This document shows positions 16,505 through 24,686 of a DNA stretch of 64,000 nt, piece by piece. The position numbers and the translations under genes are program-made. Source of the stretch: Oceanobacillus halotolerans (GTDB lineage: Bacteria; Bacillota; Bacilli; Bacillales; Amphibacillaceae); NCBI RefSeq assembly GCF_010993955.1, contig NZ_WIXL01000014.1:18749-82748 (forward strand), written 5' to 3'. The notes beneath the pieces were generated by a model. That model was not told the origin of the DNA and did not search any database. It was given only the letters and a program-made list of their open reading frames with translations. The first letter of the stretch is position 1. Each line of letters starts with the position of its first letter.

Positions 16505-16556
16505 TTATTGACTAATTAACATTGAAAATTATTATTCAAAAAAGGATGTGAAAACA

Positions 16557-16766
16557 ATGGCTAAAGCTAAACACGCTAAAGAAACAAGGCTTTCAGTTAT
16601 AAAAACACTTGCTGAAGCAACAACCGATAAACCTACACCAGTATTAAACATATCTATTACAGACGGAAATGAAACAAAGAATATAACTAGGTACTTCAGT
16701 AGTGAGAAAGACAAGCAAAAATATATAGATGGCTTCAATAATCTTAGTAAAAATTTAAACGTCTAA
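16557..16766 (+). CDS. Small hypothetical protein
   Basis: This basic product of about 69 aa is unrecognised and has no membrane segment. ATG 16557 lies 10 bases after AAAGGA; an in-frame GTG is at 16548. It is placed between the capsid gene and a hairpin ending in a T run (16765-16820), so it has its own transcript or ends the head operon. Confidence 0.5.
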   Translation: MAKAKHAKETRLSVIKTLAEATTDKPTPVLNISITDGNETKNITRYFSSEKDKQKYIDGFNNLSKNLNV

Positions 16767-16820
16767 AAGCCCCTTTTCTAGTTGGTTAATTCCTGCTGGT
16801 TTAAAGGTGCTTTCTTTTTT
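16765..16820 (+). terminator. Terminator after small gene
   Basis: The imperfect arms AAAGCCCCTTT and AAAGGTGCTTT are followed by a T-rich run. Confidence 0.45.
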
Positions 16821-16883
16821 TTGTTTAAAATTAAGCAACTTTGTTTACAGTTTTTTCCTGTATGATAGAAGTGAGGTGGTTAT

Positions 16884-17243
16884 ATGGATATCAAAACAAT
16901 AGAAAAATTAAACAACATATCTAATATGGATTCAGAATTATTACCAAGAATGCTATTGCAATTTTATAATGCATCTTTTAATTTGTATTGTGCTTTGCCT
17001 GATGGTACGGAAAGGGAATGGGAAGAAATTTTAGATGAATTAGACTTAAAGGATAGTACTTTCTTTATAAAGCGTTTATTAGACTATTTAGGATTTTCAA
17101 GAGATGATGAAGTTACTGAAGATATCATAACTGATTACTGTGTGGATGCAGACGGTGATAAGGATATAAACGCATTAAAGAAAGAATTGATTGAAAGGGC
17201 ACTTAAACTAGAAGAAATTGATAGGAAGAATGATATGCAATAA
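16884..17243 (+). CDS. Acidic hypothetical protein, 119 aa
   Basis: I do not recognise this strongly acidic, helical protein, which has no membrane segment. It starts at ATG 16884 behind GAGGTGG. It lies 120 bp before the HNH nuclease gene on the same strand. A small acidic protein beside a nuclease could be an inhibitor or DNA mimic, but nothing in the sequence proves this. Confidence 0.5.
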   Translation: MDIKTIEKLNNISNMDSELLPRMLLQFYNASFNLYCALPDGTEREWEEILDELDLKDSTFFIKRLLDYLGFSRDDEVTEDIITDYCVDADGDKDINALKKELIERALKLEEIDRKNDMQ

Positions 17244-17362
17244 TAGTTTGTTGATTTGGTAATGTTTAGGATTTTTTTGTGCATTTTTACTTATCTAACT
17301 GTTATTATATATTTAAGAATTATGATTTCTTATTAAATATCTAATGTATAGGGGTGTACAAG

Positions 17363-18001
17363 ATGGTACAACCAAGACCGTGGTTAGATGAAGTAATTGA
17401 TGCATTAAAAGAACTTGGTGGACATGGAACTTTAAATGACATTGCAGATAGAATTTACGACAGAGGTATAATGGATTTTGAAGCAAATCCTTACTATAAG
17501 GATAGAATACGTGGTACTATTTACAACCATTCGAGTGATGGAACATATTATAAAGGTGAAAAGGGTGGAGAGAAAGATATATTCTTCTCACTACATGGTA
17601 TAGGTAAAGGTCACTGGGGATTAAGAAATTTTGAACCTGATGGTAACAATGTAGATTTTACAGAAGATGATATAGGTTTTAAAGAAGGTAAAAAGCAACT
17701 GAAACAACACATAATCAGAGAACGTAATCAAGAAGTCGTAAAAAAAGCAAAAGAACGATTTAAACAAAAAAACGGAAGATTGTTTTGTGAAGTTTGTAAA
17801 TTTGATTTCTTTAAGACATATGGAGAATTAGGTGAAGATTTTATTGAAGGTCATCATACTGTTCCAGTATCTGAACTGAAAGAAGGAAATAAAACAAAAA
17901 TTGAAGATATTGCTATGGTTTGTTCCAATTGCCACAGAATGTTACATAGAAAAAGACCGTGGTTAACCAAAGAACAGTTAAGCGATTTAATTAGGACTTA
18001 A
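17363..18001 (+). CDS. HNH endonuclease with N-terminal winged helix
   Basis: The product is 212 aa. Residues 1-60 look like the winged helix found in restriction-type nucleases (WLDEVIDALKELGGHGTLNDIADRIY). The C-terminal part is a zinc-finger HNH nuclease: C142xxC145, the catalytic H164-H165 in EGHHTVP, then C187xxC190-H191 and H195. This layout resembles stand-alone HNH restriction enzymes acting on foreign or modified DNA. HNH proteins also assist phage packaging, but those usually sit beside a large terminase, which is absent. ATG 17363 follows AGGGG with 8-base spacing. No methyltransferase is adjacent, which suggests a modification-dependent target. Confidence 0.75.
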   Translation: MVQPRPWLDEVIDALKELGGHGTLNDIADRIYDRGIMDFEANPYYKDRIRGTIYNHSSDGTYYKGEKGGEKDIFFSLHGIGKGHWGLRNFEPDGNNVDFTEDDIGFKEGKKQLKQHIIRERNQEVVKKAKERFKQKNGRLFCEVCKFDFFKTYGELGEDFIEGHHTVPVSELKEGNKTKIEDIAMVCSNCHRMLHRKRPWLTKEQLSDLIRT

Positions 18002-18020
18002 ACAAACGATGTTGGATTTA

Positions 18021-18053
18021 AAAGGGTGAATAGAAACTAAGTCTATTCACCTT
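18021..18053. terminator. Hairpin between convergent genes
   Basis: AAAGGGTGAATAG and CTATTCACCTTT pair perfectly between the HNH gene and the convergent membrane-protein gene, overlapping the latter's stop. Confidence 0.65.
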
Positions 18054-18735
18054 TACTTATAGTTGTTGGAGTTTTTCTATTTATTATTTGTATAAGGCTA
18101 TCAATCGCTACAAAGGTAACAAATACTTCTTTAATAACATTCAGTAAATCTTTTGAAAATATAACAATTTGTATATTGGAAAATTCAACAAAATTAAAAA
18201 TGACATATATTAGTATCATAATAGTGTATGTGGTAATTCGTGTGAAAATTGTGATTGAATACCTTTGAAGTAATTCTCTATATAATTTTGGTTTATGTAT
18301 GTCTATTATAAACTTCATTACACTATTTCCTTTATAAGCGAATAAAAGTACAGAAACTATACTTATTAGATAAACAAATCCTTCACTAAAGGGCTTTAAT
18401 GCAGGATAAATATTTACAATTATTAAGATTATCTGTGCTGGAAAAATGTAAATGATTAGAAATGACAAAATAGTTAAAATCGGTGCAATGAAGTATTGGA
18501 TTTTTACAAACAATATAACTGGAATAATTAAGACTTTAGAAAAAATGAAAGAAACAAATCTGTTTTTATCAATAATATTTGGGATGGTAAATGCAATTCC
18601 CCAATAACCTATTAAATAACTTATCCAGTAACCAAATATACTATTAAACATTACTTCATCTTGATAAGCATTTTTTGCAAGTAAGTAACTAAATAATAAG
18701 AATATAATGCCAATTATTTTTCCAAATATCTTCAT
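18043..18735 (-). CDS. Multispanning membrane protein of unknown function
   Basis: This 230-aa protein has about six hydrophobic segments (near residues 5-20, 35-50, 65-110, 125-150, 165-190 and 205-220) separated by short basic loops. No conserved motif is recognised. It is the last gene before attR and is transcribed toward the HNH gene. Membrane proteins in this position of satellites are often cargo such as exclusion or abortive-infection factors, but that is only positional inference. Confidence 0.6.
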   Translation of the reverse strand: MKIFGKIIGIIFLLFSYLLAKNAYQDEVMFNSIFGYWISYLIGYWGIAFTIPNIIDKNRFVSFIFSKVLIIPVILFVKIQYFIAPILTILSFLIIYIFPAQIILIIVNIYPALKPFSEGFVYLISIVSVLLFAYKGNSVMKFIIDIHKPKLYRELLQRYSITIFTRITTYTIMILIYVIFNFVEFSNIQIVIFSKDLLNVIKEVFVTFVAIDSLIQIINRKTPTTISKGE

Positions 18736-18984
18736 AAGATAACTTATACCATCCTACTAATAGATTTTATTTGTAATAAGTTTACCATATTATGAGTATT
18801 AGTGATTTATTTTAATCGAATGTATGAATGAATTTAAGTTTGATTTTCTGATATAAAACTAATATAATGATTTTAGTTCACTAATCGTATGTACTATTTA
18901 AGTAAAGACCACAATTTATTGTTGAATGACTGTTAATATCTCGGTACTTCACTGACATATTACTGATTAATAAAATTGGAAACT
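18736..18984. other. Right end of the element, no gene seen
   Basis: AT-rich sequence lies between the membrane gene and attR. It is the likely position of integrase arm-binding sites, but no clear repeats are visible. Confidence 0.4.
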
Positions 18985-19037
18985 CGACTCAAAATCGTGT
19001 TCCTTCGGGAGTGTCGGTTCGACCCCGACCGCCGGTA
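18985..19037 (+). repeat. attR: tRNA-Leu 3'-end copy
   Basis: It is 50/53 identical to 5313-5365, from the anticodon stem to the discriminator base. No D-arm or 5' acceptor strand precedes it, so it is not a functional tRNA. Confidence 0.9.
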
Positions 19038-19054
19038 TCACAAACATTGATATA

Positions 19055-19089
19055 TAGCGGTATCTACTAACGTAGGTATCGCTATTTTT
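19055..19089 (+). terminator. Terminator right of attR
   Basis: The arms TAGCGGTATCT and AGGTATCGCTA end in five T. It is probably the original terminator of the tRNA-Leu transcript. Confidence 0.75.
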
Positions 19090-19125
19090 GTTATATGTAG
19101 CGAAAAATAGTCGGACACCCTTTAC

Positions 19126-19159
19126 GCCTCTTTCCGAATTAAACGGAAGGAGGCTTTTT
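19126..19159 (+). terminator. Second terminator right of attR
   Basis: GCCTCTTTCCG and CGGAAGGAGGC (one G-T pair) are followed by TTTTT. Confidence 0.7.
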
Positions 19160-19264
19160 CGCGTTGGCGAGGAGAAAAAGAATTAGTAGGCGAAGAATTA
19201 GACCTTGTAAAAAAGTTGTTGTCTAGCGATGTAATGTCATTCGATAGCATTATGTGGCATTCCT

Positions 19265-19625
19265 AAAGGACGCTAATCACTTTCACCGGTGTGTACCAAT
19301 ACTAGCGAAACCCGCCATTTTAGAAAAGGAGTCTAAGGTCAATGGGTCTACCCCCACTAAATACTATTTTTAGAGTAGCGGGTAATCTACCCTAAGTTTG
19401 AAAAAATTGACCTATGTCAAAGAAACTTTCTAGAAAATGGTGGATACTTGATAGTGAGAGATGGTTACAATGCATGAACCAAAAAACAGTCATGGTGGAG
19501 AGTCTAGTGAACTGTACGATGAATGGTAGTTGGATGATCTCTCTGGGGACAACCCGTTAAGCACTTAAGGTTAAGGTGCTAGATTCGATTGGGGCTTTTG
19601 AAAGGGAACCAATCAAGCTAACTCA
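19265..19625 (+). ncRNA. Candidate structured RNA of unknown class
   Basis: No open frame is seen, but many complementary segments nest consistently. Long-range pairs are 19313-19325 with 19428-19442, AGGTCAAT (19336) with ATTGACCT (19406), and GAGAGAT (19456) with ATCTCTC (19537). Enclosed hairpins lie at 19344-19353, 19357-19373, 19380-19392, 19462-19481 and 19486-19515. Further stems are at 19545-19555 and 19560-19580, and a long stem pairs 19580-19592 with 19609-19620. The last stem ends just before the ribosome site of the PAS gene. It could be a large non-coding RNA or a leader controlling that gene. I find no group I/II intron, RNase P, tmRNA or known riboswitch signature. Confidence 0.5.
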
Positions 19626-19641
19626 TAAAGGAGGATGACAA

Positions 19642-20118
19642 ATGTCTGAAGAAAAATTGTTAGATTTAATTAGTCCGGAAGCTGTCATAAATTTTGAAAC
19701 TGGTGCGATTAAAGCAAGCACGTTGGATGCAATCATCAACCTCTTGCCATTTGAAATGGGCTTTTGCGACGCTAATGATATATTCCGCTGGTATTCCAAT
19801 AATCCAAACCGCGTACATGGTCGCCGAAAAGAAGCAATTGGTCGTCATGTGCTTGAGCTTCACCCAAGAGTGGAACACCACGTTGAAAAATTGTTGAATG
19901 ATTTCCATTCAGGAACACGTGACGAATGGGAGTTCTGGTTCCCAAAACGTTCTGGTGAAACGGGGCAAATCTACCAAAAGTTCATGGCAGTACGGGATGA
20001 AAACGGAAAATACCTCGGCTGTATGGATGTGACCGTTAATATGGATATTTTCCAAGGAAAAGAAGGTAAAAATACCCCTGAAACGATTGAAGAGTTTAAA
20101 GCAGTTATACCTAAATAA
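19642..20118 (+). CDS. PAS-domain protein
   Basis: The 158-aa cytosolic protein has a PAS fold at about residues 35-140: MGFCDANDIFRWYSNN, then GRHVLELHPR and WFPKRSGETGQIYQKFMAVRDENGKYLGCMDVTVNM. This matches the PAS part of DUF438-type proteins, which may bind a ligand or heme. No output domain is fused, so it would act through a partner. AAAGGAGG lies 8 bases before ATG 19642. The structured region upstream may control it. A terminator follows. Confidence 0.8.
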   Translation: MSEEKLLDLISPEAVINFETGAIKASTLDAIINLLPFEMGFCDANDIFRWYSNNPNRVHGRRKEAIGRHVLELHPRVEHHVEKLLNDFHSGTRDEWEFWFPKRSGETGQIYQKFMAVRDENGKYLGCMDVTVNMDIFQGKEGKNTPETIEEFKAVIPK

Positions 20119-20146
20119 TGAAAAATACCTTTCTCATTTGAGAATC

Positions 20147-20192
20147 TAAGAAAAAACACATTTAATACACCAATTCATTGTGTTTTTCTTTA
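20147..20192 (+). terminator. Terminator after PAS gene
   Basis: AAGAAAAAACACA and TGTGTTTTTCTT pair across a loop and end in T-rich sequence. Confidence 0.7.
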
Positions 20193-20259
20193 GGTGAATC
20201 AACAAAATAACGATCTATTCAAGTATCTGAAAAGGATAGTTTTTTAGATCAAAAACTTA

Positions 20260-21611
20260 TTAAATAACAATATAATCTCTTTCCATGGAAGCCCATGTGT
20301 CATTGAGTATCGAGTGAAGACGTTCCCATTCTTCATTTAGTTTTCCATCTACATAATCATTTCGAAGGGTGGGTTTTTCATAGAGGGTCCATTTAAGCTG
20401 GGAAATAGAATATCTTGTAAAAGCCATCCATTCGGTATAATTAATTGCTAAAGGATTTTGTGTAAAGGATACTTTTCCTCCATTGACAGCCGAACTTATG
20501 GTATGAGAAATAAAAAGCATGGTTTGAAGCTTCGGTTTTTTTCGACGAATACCATTAATTGGAATGGATTCTTGTAGGCTATGTCCGTCTTTGAATCGTT
20601 TACTACAATAGGACACCCTAACAATGACCTCAATTATCATAGTAGGAAGTGACATGGAACAGAATGTTTAAAATCATAGCCTTCTGCATACATCCCCCTT
20701 GCTATTTCTGCGATTGATAGTTTCTCTTCACCAATGGATCCGAATTGTAGCTTATTCAATAACGTCATCATTGGTGCAGGTAGGCCCATTGAAGTGTTCA
20801 CATCGGATTTCATATGTCCAAAAACTTGCCCGATTGCCTTAAAAATGGTCATTCCTTCAGGGACATCTCCAACCACTTGAGAAATGATTTTTCCATTCTT
20901 GTCTATTGCTGTAAATCTTCCTTTCATCATATCGAAGACTCCAAAAATAAAACCAAGTATTGGGTCATGGCCCAATGAATGATAGCGATGAAACCAGCTA
21001 CTTAAGCCATCTACGTATTCATTTAAGTTATAATTCGTTGAAGCATCATAAGGGACTTTAAACTGTCTCTCCAATTGCTTGATTTTATCTGAAGGAATTG
21101 CCTCATCGAACTTTTGCCTCATATAATTCGAAAGTGGACCTGCACTTATGCCGTTCTTTGTTTTTTCAGGGATTCCAACTAAAAAAATATCTACTGCTGC
21201 AGCCAATACTCCTGCAGCGATACAGATGGAGTAATCGATTGCATCTAATCGATGAATACTATTCACGTCTTCTCTTAAATGTTTTAAGTATCGTTCATTC
21301 GATACTAATTCTTCTTCTGTAAACAGGCATCGTAAATCAACCTCATCTTGGACATACATACTGGCATCTTTACGTACATCTTCCCATGAGGGGATTTGGA
21401 TAGCTTTCTTTTGTTTTTGCGATGAACCGCTTTTTTGTGCTATCTTATTACCCAATCCTAGATCCTTTAGAAGAGCTTCACTCGAAGAAATAGATTCATT
21501 CATACTTGCATAATCTGCATCAAGGGAAGGGATACTTTTTAACGTATCATCATGATGTTTTAAGACCTTATTAACTTCTTTTTCAGTTTCTGAGTATTTA
21601 TCTTTTCTCAT
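20260..21611 (-). pseudogene. Large uncharacterised protein of a two-gene membrane module, frameshifted
   Basis: Two overlapping frames (20637-21611, then 20260-20655) join through a one-base shift near 20640-20655 to give about 450 residues running ...FKHSVP / MSLPTMIIEV.... The N-terminal ~110 residues are helical and charged. A hydrophobic segment (ICIAAGVLAAAVDIFLVG) follows at about 155. The central part contains the GHDPILGFIFGVFDMMKG and MGLPAPMMTLLNKLQFG motifs. I do not know the family's function. Its ATG directly follows the stop of 21612-22127, implying tight translational coupling. The shift could be decay, a programmed event or a sequencing error. Confidence 0.6.
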
Positions 21612-22127
21612 CTACTCTACTCCTAAATCTACTTTTAATTCCCTAATCGCTTGCTGTAATAAAATATTTAATCCATTCAGGTGGTCTGCTCTTTCTTTCG
21701 TTGTATCTACTTCTTCTTTTAATGCTTTAATAATCGCATCATGCTTCCTTAGTGCTTCCTGATATAGCCGTTCTTTTTCTTGCTTCAATTTTTTCTTTCT
21801 TCGTTTAGCATTCAACGCAACGCCACCACCTGCAAGAATAGCTACTGGAGCTGCAAGTACAAATACCCCTGCTACCATTCCACCCCCAACGATACCGCCA
21901 GCTGAGGCTAATCCTGACGTAATTCCGACTGCACTAAGTCCAGCAGTTCCCAAACCATAAAGAGCGGCAAAAGAACCAGCACCACCCAACCCAGCACCTA
22001 ATGCCCCAGATATAACGTCGCCTAAAGGACTATTTACACTTGTTCTAGTCTTATCATGTAACGCAATTCCGGCCTCGTTTACTACATTAACAATTGGTTG
22101 AAGCGAATCCATTGACTTAAAATTCAT
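21612..22127 (-). CDS. Glycine-rich hydrophobic protein with C-terminal coiled coil
   Basis: The protein is 171 aa. Residues ~30-105 are a long Gly/Ala-rich hydrophobic stretch reminiscent of glycine-zipper membrane segments, followed by a KRRKKK basic cluster and a coiled coil (~110-165). ATG 22127 is chosen because AAAAGGGGA lies 9 bases before it; longer open frame upstream has no site. It is the first gene of the pair with 20260-21611. The architecture suggests a membrane-inserting protein that recruits a cytosolic partner, which is inference. Confidence 0.7.
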   Translation of the reverse strand: MNFKSMDSLQPIVNVVNEAGIALHDKTRTSVNSPLGDVISGALGAGLGGAGSFAALYGLGTAGLSAVGITSGLASAGGIVGGGMVAGVFVLAAPVAILAGGGVALNAKRRKKKLKQEKERLYQEALRKHDAIIKALKEEVDTTKERADHLNGLNILLQQAIRELKVDLGVE

Positions 22128-22381
22128 ATATTGGTTCCCCTTTTTACTGATCAACTTTATCAAGCTAAAACGATGTTTATGTAATTTTATTATAGCAGAG
22201 TAGTTCGTGATGGCTACTGAATTTTTCGTTACATTGTGTAGATACACGTTAAAGTGTGCGGATATCTTTTATTCCTAGCCTTCTTAATAAACATCTTCCC
22301 TGTTTCCTATTATTTCGCTATAATAGACTTTGTTGTTTATGCTACTAGAATAAAACATCGTAGAAAGGTTGAATTTTTTAT

Positions 22382-22993
22382 ATGAAAAAGTCATATATTC
22401 TATTAATGCTTTTATCCATTTCTTTCTTTTTAGTTGCTTGTTCTACAGAAACTGATTCTTCCGAAGATGTTTCTGAAAAAGACGCTTCATCTACTAATGA
22501 AGAAATGGCAGAAAAAGAAACGGCGACTGATACGAATGAAGAAAGTAATCAGGATACAGAAACGGAAACACAAGCTGGACAAGTTATTGAATTTGAAGGA
22601 ATTACTTTCGAAGTCCCTTCATTTGCTGTTTCCAATGAGTTGGAAGAATCAGAATACCCAACAAAAAGTTTTATATTAGATGCAAATTCTGGCGTTAATT
22701 TTAATGTCATCGTAGAAGAACTTCCTGAATCAAAGTCTATAAATGATTATATCGAAGCAGCAACGTCACAAACCGGTTTTGAATATCTAAGTAAAGAATA
22801 TTATACAACGAACGGTATTGAATGGAATGAATCTGTTTCTTTAAATCACACGGAAAATGGCACCGTTAAGCTGAACCAACGAACTTTCATCGATGACAGT
22901 AAGGCTTACATCTTTACGTACGGAAGTGTGCAAGAGATTTATGAGGACCAACTATCAACTTTTAAAACCATCACCAATTCCGTTCAAAACTAA
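22382..22993 (+). CDS. Lipoprotein of unknown function
   Basis: The 203-aa protein has a signal peptide and lipobox LVAC with Cys20, so it is anchored outside the membrane. An acidic Ser/Thr/Glu-rich linker covers residues ~21-70. A globular C-terminal domain (~75-200) holds a PsbP/DcrB-like pattern of strands (IEFEGITFEVPSFAV, then TNGIEWNESVSL, then KAYIFTYGSVQEIYEDQL). It likely binds or senses something at the cell surface. It is monocistronic with its own terminator. Confidence 0.75.
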   Translation: MKKSYILLMLLSISFFLVACSTETDSSEDVSEKDASSTNEEMAEKETATDTNEESNQDTETETQAGQVIEFEGITFEVPSFAVSNELEESEYPTKSFILDANSGVNFNVIVEELPESKSINDYIEAATSQTGFEYLSKEYYTTNGIEWNESVSLNHTENGTVKLNQRTFIDDSKAYIFTYGSVQEIYEDQLSTFKTITNSVQN

Positions 22994-23055
22994 ATGTTGA
23001 TGTTGAATTTTAGTTCCCATTTTAGCTTGAAATTTCATAAATGAAGTAGTGTATC

Positions 23056-23094
23056 ACCCCCCCTAAATGGTACCAACCCATGAGGGGGTTTTTT
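23056..23094 (+). terminator. Terminator after lipoprotein gene
   Basis: ACCCCCCC and GAGGGGGT arms are followed by a T run. Confidence 0.7.
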
Positions 23095-23099
23095 ATGCT

Positions 23100-23603
23100 T
23101 TCATGCTTTAACAAGAGTCAAATGGTTTTTGGCTAATAGAAGATGTGAATGTTGAAATTAATTGCGTTTGAAACGGAGTGATGTTGCGTGAATAAAACGG
23201 AAGAACCCTCCCTTTGTTTATCGATAGATAGTTCCAAATAAACCCAAATCCTTTAAATAAAGATTGCGAATACTAGTTCTACAAGTGGTCCCGATTTGCT
23301 CCACATCTCCTTTTTGAAATGATAATAGGCGTAGTTTCATCTAAATTATGAATCCCGTGCAAATGATAAACTTTCATACTAAAATAGAATGATAGTCTGT
23401 AAAAAAAGACCTGAAAATAGATGAATAGTGAATGGTAGATTGGACGGGGTAAGATGGCTAAATGTAAAAAGAAAAAGTCCGTATTCCTCGTCGTTTATGA
23501 ATGTACCGCACAAGACGACTACAAGCTGCACCACATTGGATACCGAAATATACTGGGAAGAATCTTGTTAGAGGTTATAGCAAACACTTTGGTGTTGACC
23601 ATT
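23100..23603. other. Gene-free stretch with degraded coding traces
   Basis: A short basic open stretch near 23455-23560 has no match I recognise. Nothing else is supported. Confidence 0.4.
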
Positions 23604-23768
23604 TATCCCGCATGTAACGGGCAGTAAGACCCCCACTTCAAGATTTCGAGAGATCCAAAAAAGATAAGTGGGGGATTAAACTGCCCGTAAATGTCCGATT
23701 CGTTCAACTAACAATCAGTGGGGGAGGAAAGGAATCCCCCATTGACTGAAGTTTCACTTTATGTGCGG
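23604..23768. repeat. IS200/IS605-type internally deleted element (palindromic ends)
   Basis: ATCCCGCATGTAACGGGCAG begins a two-part hairpin (GGGCAG...CCCCCACTT with AAGTGGGGG...CTGCCC, 23617-23690). A second palindrome follows (CAGTGGGGG...CCCCCATTG, 23724-23753), then TGAAGTTTCAC. I associate this end structure with IS200/IS605 TnpB-only elements in Bacillaceae. No tnpA or tnpB remains, so it is a non-autonomous relic. Related ends recur at 46462 and 55691. Confidence 0.6.
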
Positions 23769-24001
23769 TATTCGAACTGGAGCAACTAGGCTATGAGATA
23801 AGTAGCGAATACAAGCAGCAGTTAAGGCAAGTTCAAATCCAAAAACAGCGGGATGCTGAGAAGCGAAAAGCGAAGAAAAAACAAGAATTGGAAGAAAGTT
23901 TAAGCTTAGACAGTGATGAAAATTTTGCCTTTATAGCCGGCTATACGGATGGCGGAGCTCCATTTGGACTTAAATGGGAAGATTGGGATGATACGACCTG
24001 A
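23768..24001 (+). pseudogene. N-terminally truncated small protein
   Basis: Seventy-seven codons without a start run from the IS605-type end to TGA at 23999. The fragment has a basic coiled coil (QIQKQRDAEKRKAKKKQE) and a C-terminal FIAGYTDGGAPFGLKWEDW motif typical of small Firmicutes proteins of unknown role. The insertion evidently removed its 5' part. Confidence 0.6.
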
Positions 24002-24054
24002 AAAGCGTGTAGGATGGGAACTTATGACAATAATTGATGAAGGGGTGACGGTTT

Positions 24055-24603
24055 ATGACTAAGAAGGATTACATATCGGTTACAGAATTAAAAAAAGCGT
24101 TACGAGATTTAGATGAAAAAGAGTTAACCACAATCATAGTAGAAGCGTATAAGAAATCAGATGATGTAAAGCAGTTATTATCTGTTAAGTTTAACCGCGA
24201 ACAGATGGTTCAAACTCTTTTTGAGACTTATAAAAAGCAAATAGAAGATGAATTTTTCCCTACTAGAGGGAAGCCAAAATTGCGATTATCCTATGCTCAA
24301 AAGGCAATCTCCAACTTCCGTAAAATGGCAGAAGATGAAGAACGAACGTTTGAATTAATGATGATATATGTTGAGAATGGTGTGAAGTTTACAAATACAT
24401 TTGGCGATATTAATGCACCATTTTACGGAAGTATGGTTACGATGTACAGCAAATTAATGGATAAATGTCTCAGATATCCAGCGTTTTACACTAAATATAA
24501 AAAACGACTGGAAGCAATTGTTGATGATGCGGAAGGGACTGGATGGGGATTTCCAGAAGCTTTAGAGGATGAGCTTGATTTAATACTTGAGGAAGAGGAC
24601 TGA
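24055..24603 (+). CDS. DUF6155 family protein
   Basis: This 182-aa soluble helical protein begins KDYISVTELKKALRDLDEKELTTIIVEAYKKSDDVKQLL, the pattern I associate with DUF6155. Several helices (FRKMAEDEERTFELMM, MVTMYSKLMDKCL) follow, with an acidic C-terminus. The function is unknown. It lies 53 bp after the truncated gene, which probably formed the start of an operon with it before the IS insertion. Confidence 0.7.
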   Translation: MTKKDYISVTELKKALRDLDEKELTTIIVEAYKKSDDVKQLLSVKFNREQMVQTLFETYKKQIEDEFFPTRGKPKLRLSYAQKAISNFRKMAEDEERTFELMMIYVENGVKFTNTFGDINAPFYGSMVTMYSKLMDKCLRYPAFYTKYKKRLEAIVDDAEGTGWGFPEALEDELDLILEEED

Positions 24604-24622
24604 TGGGGTGGACTAAGAATAG

Positions 24623-24686
24623 AGGACGGTTTTCGCATTTCATTAGGGTAGTAATGTTCTACAAATGATTCGAGAAAACCGCCTTA
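24623..24686. terminator. Inverted repeat between convergent genes
   Basis: GGACGGTTTTCGCAT and its imperfect complement GAGAAAACCGCC lie between DUF6155 and the tetR-like gene. Confidence 0.4.

Larger units (their letters stand above)
5313..19037. mobile_element. Integrated phage-satellite-like element (about 13.7 kb) in tRNA-Leu
   Basis: The element is bounded by the 53-bp tRNA-derived repeats. It carries a tyrosine integrase next to attL, two replication-type proteins with iteron-like repeats, a resolvase, and a compact cro / unknown / terminase-small-like / coiled-coil / major capsid block. Cargo comprises ApeA-like HEPN, RX4H and HNH proteins and a membrane protein. It lacks a portal, large terminase, tail, holin/endolysin, relaxase and T4SS. 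This gene set is too small for a prophage and unlike an ICE. It resembles phage-inducible islands that encode part of the capsid machinery. The satellite interpretation is inference. Confidence 0.75.

Noticed and set aside
5313..19037. Interpretation as an integrative conjugative element
   Set aside because: No relaxase, coupling protein, VirB4-like ATPase or other conjugation gene is visible, while a capsid and a terminase-small-like gene are.
18985..19037. Second tRNA-Leu gene
   Set aside because: Only the anticodon stem through the 3' end is present; no D-arm or 5' acceptor strand precedes it.
19038..19641. Group I or group II intron in the structured region
   Set aside because: No intron core motifs, domain V hairpin or intron-encoded protein could be found, and no interrupted gene is evident.
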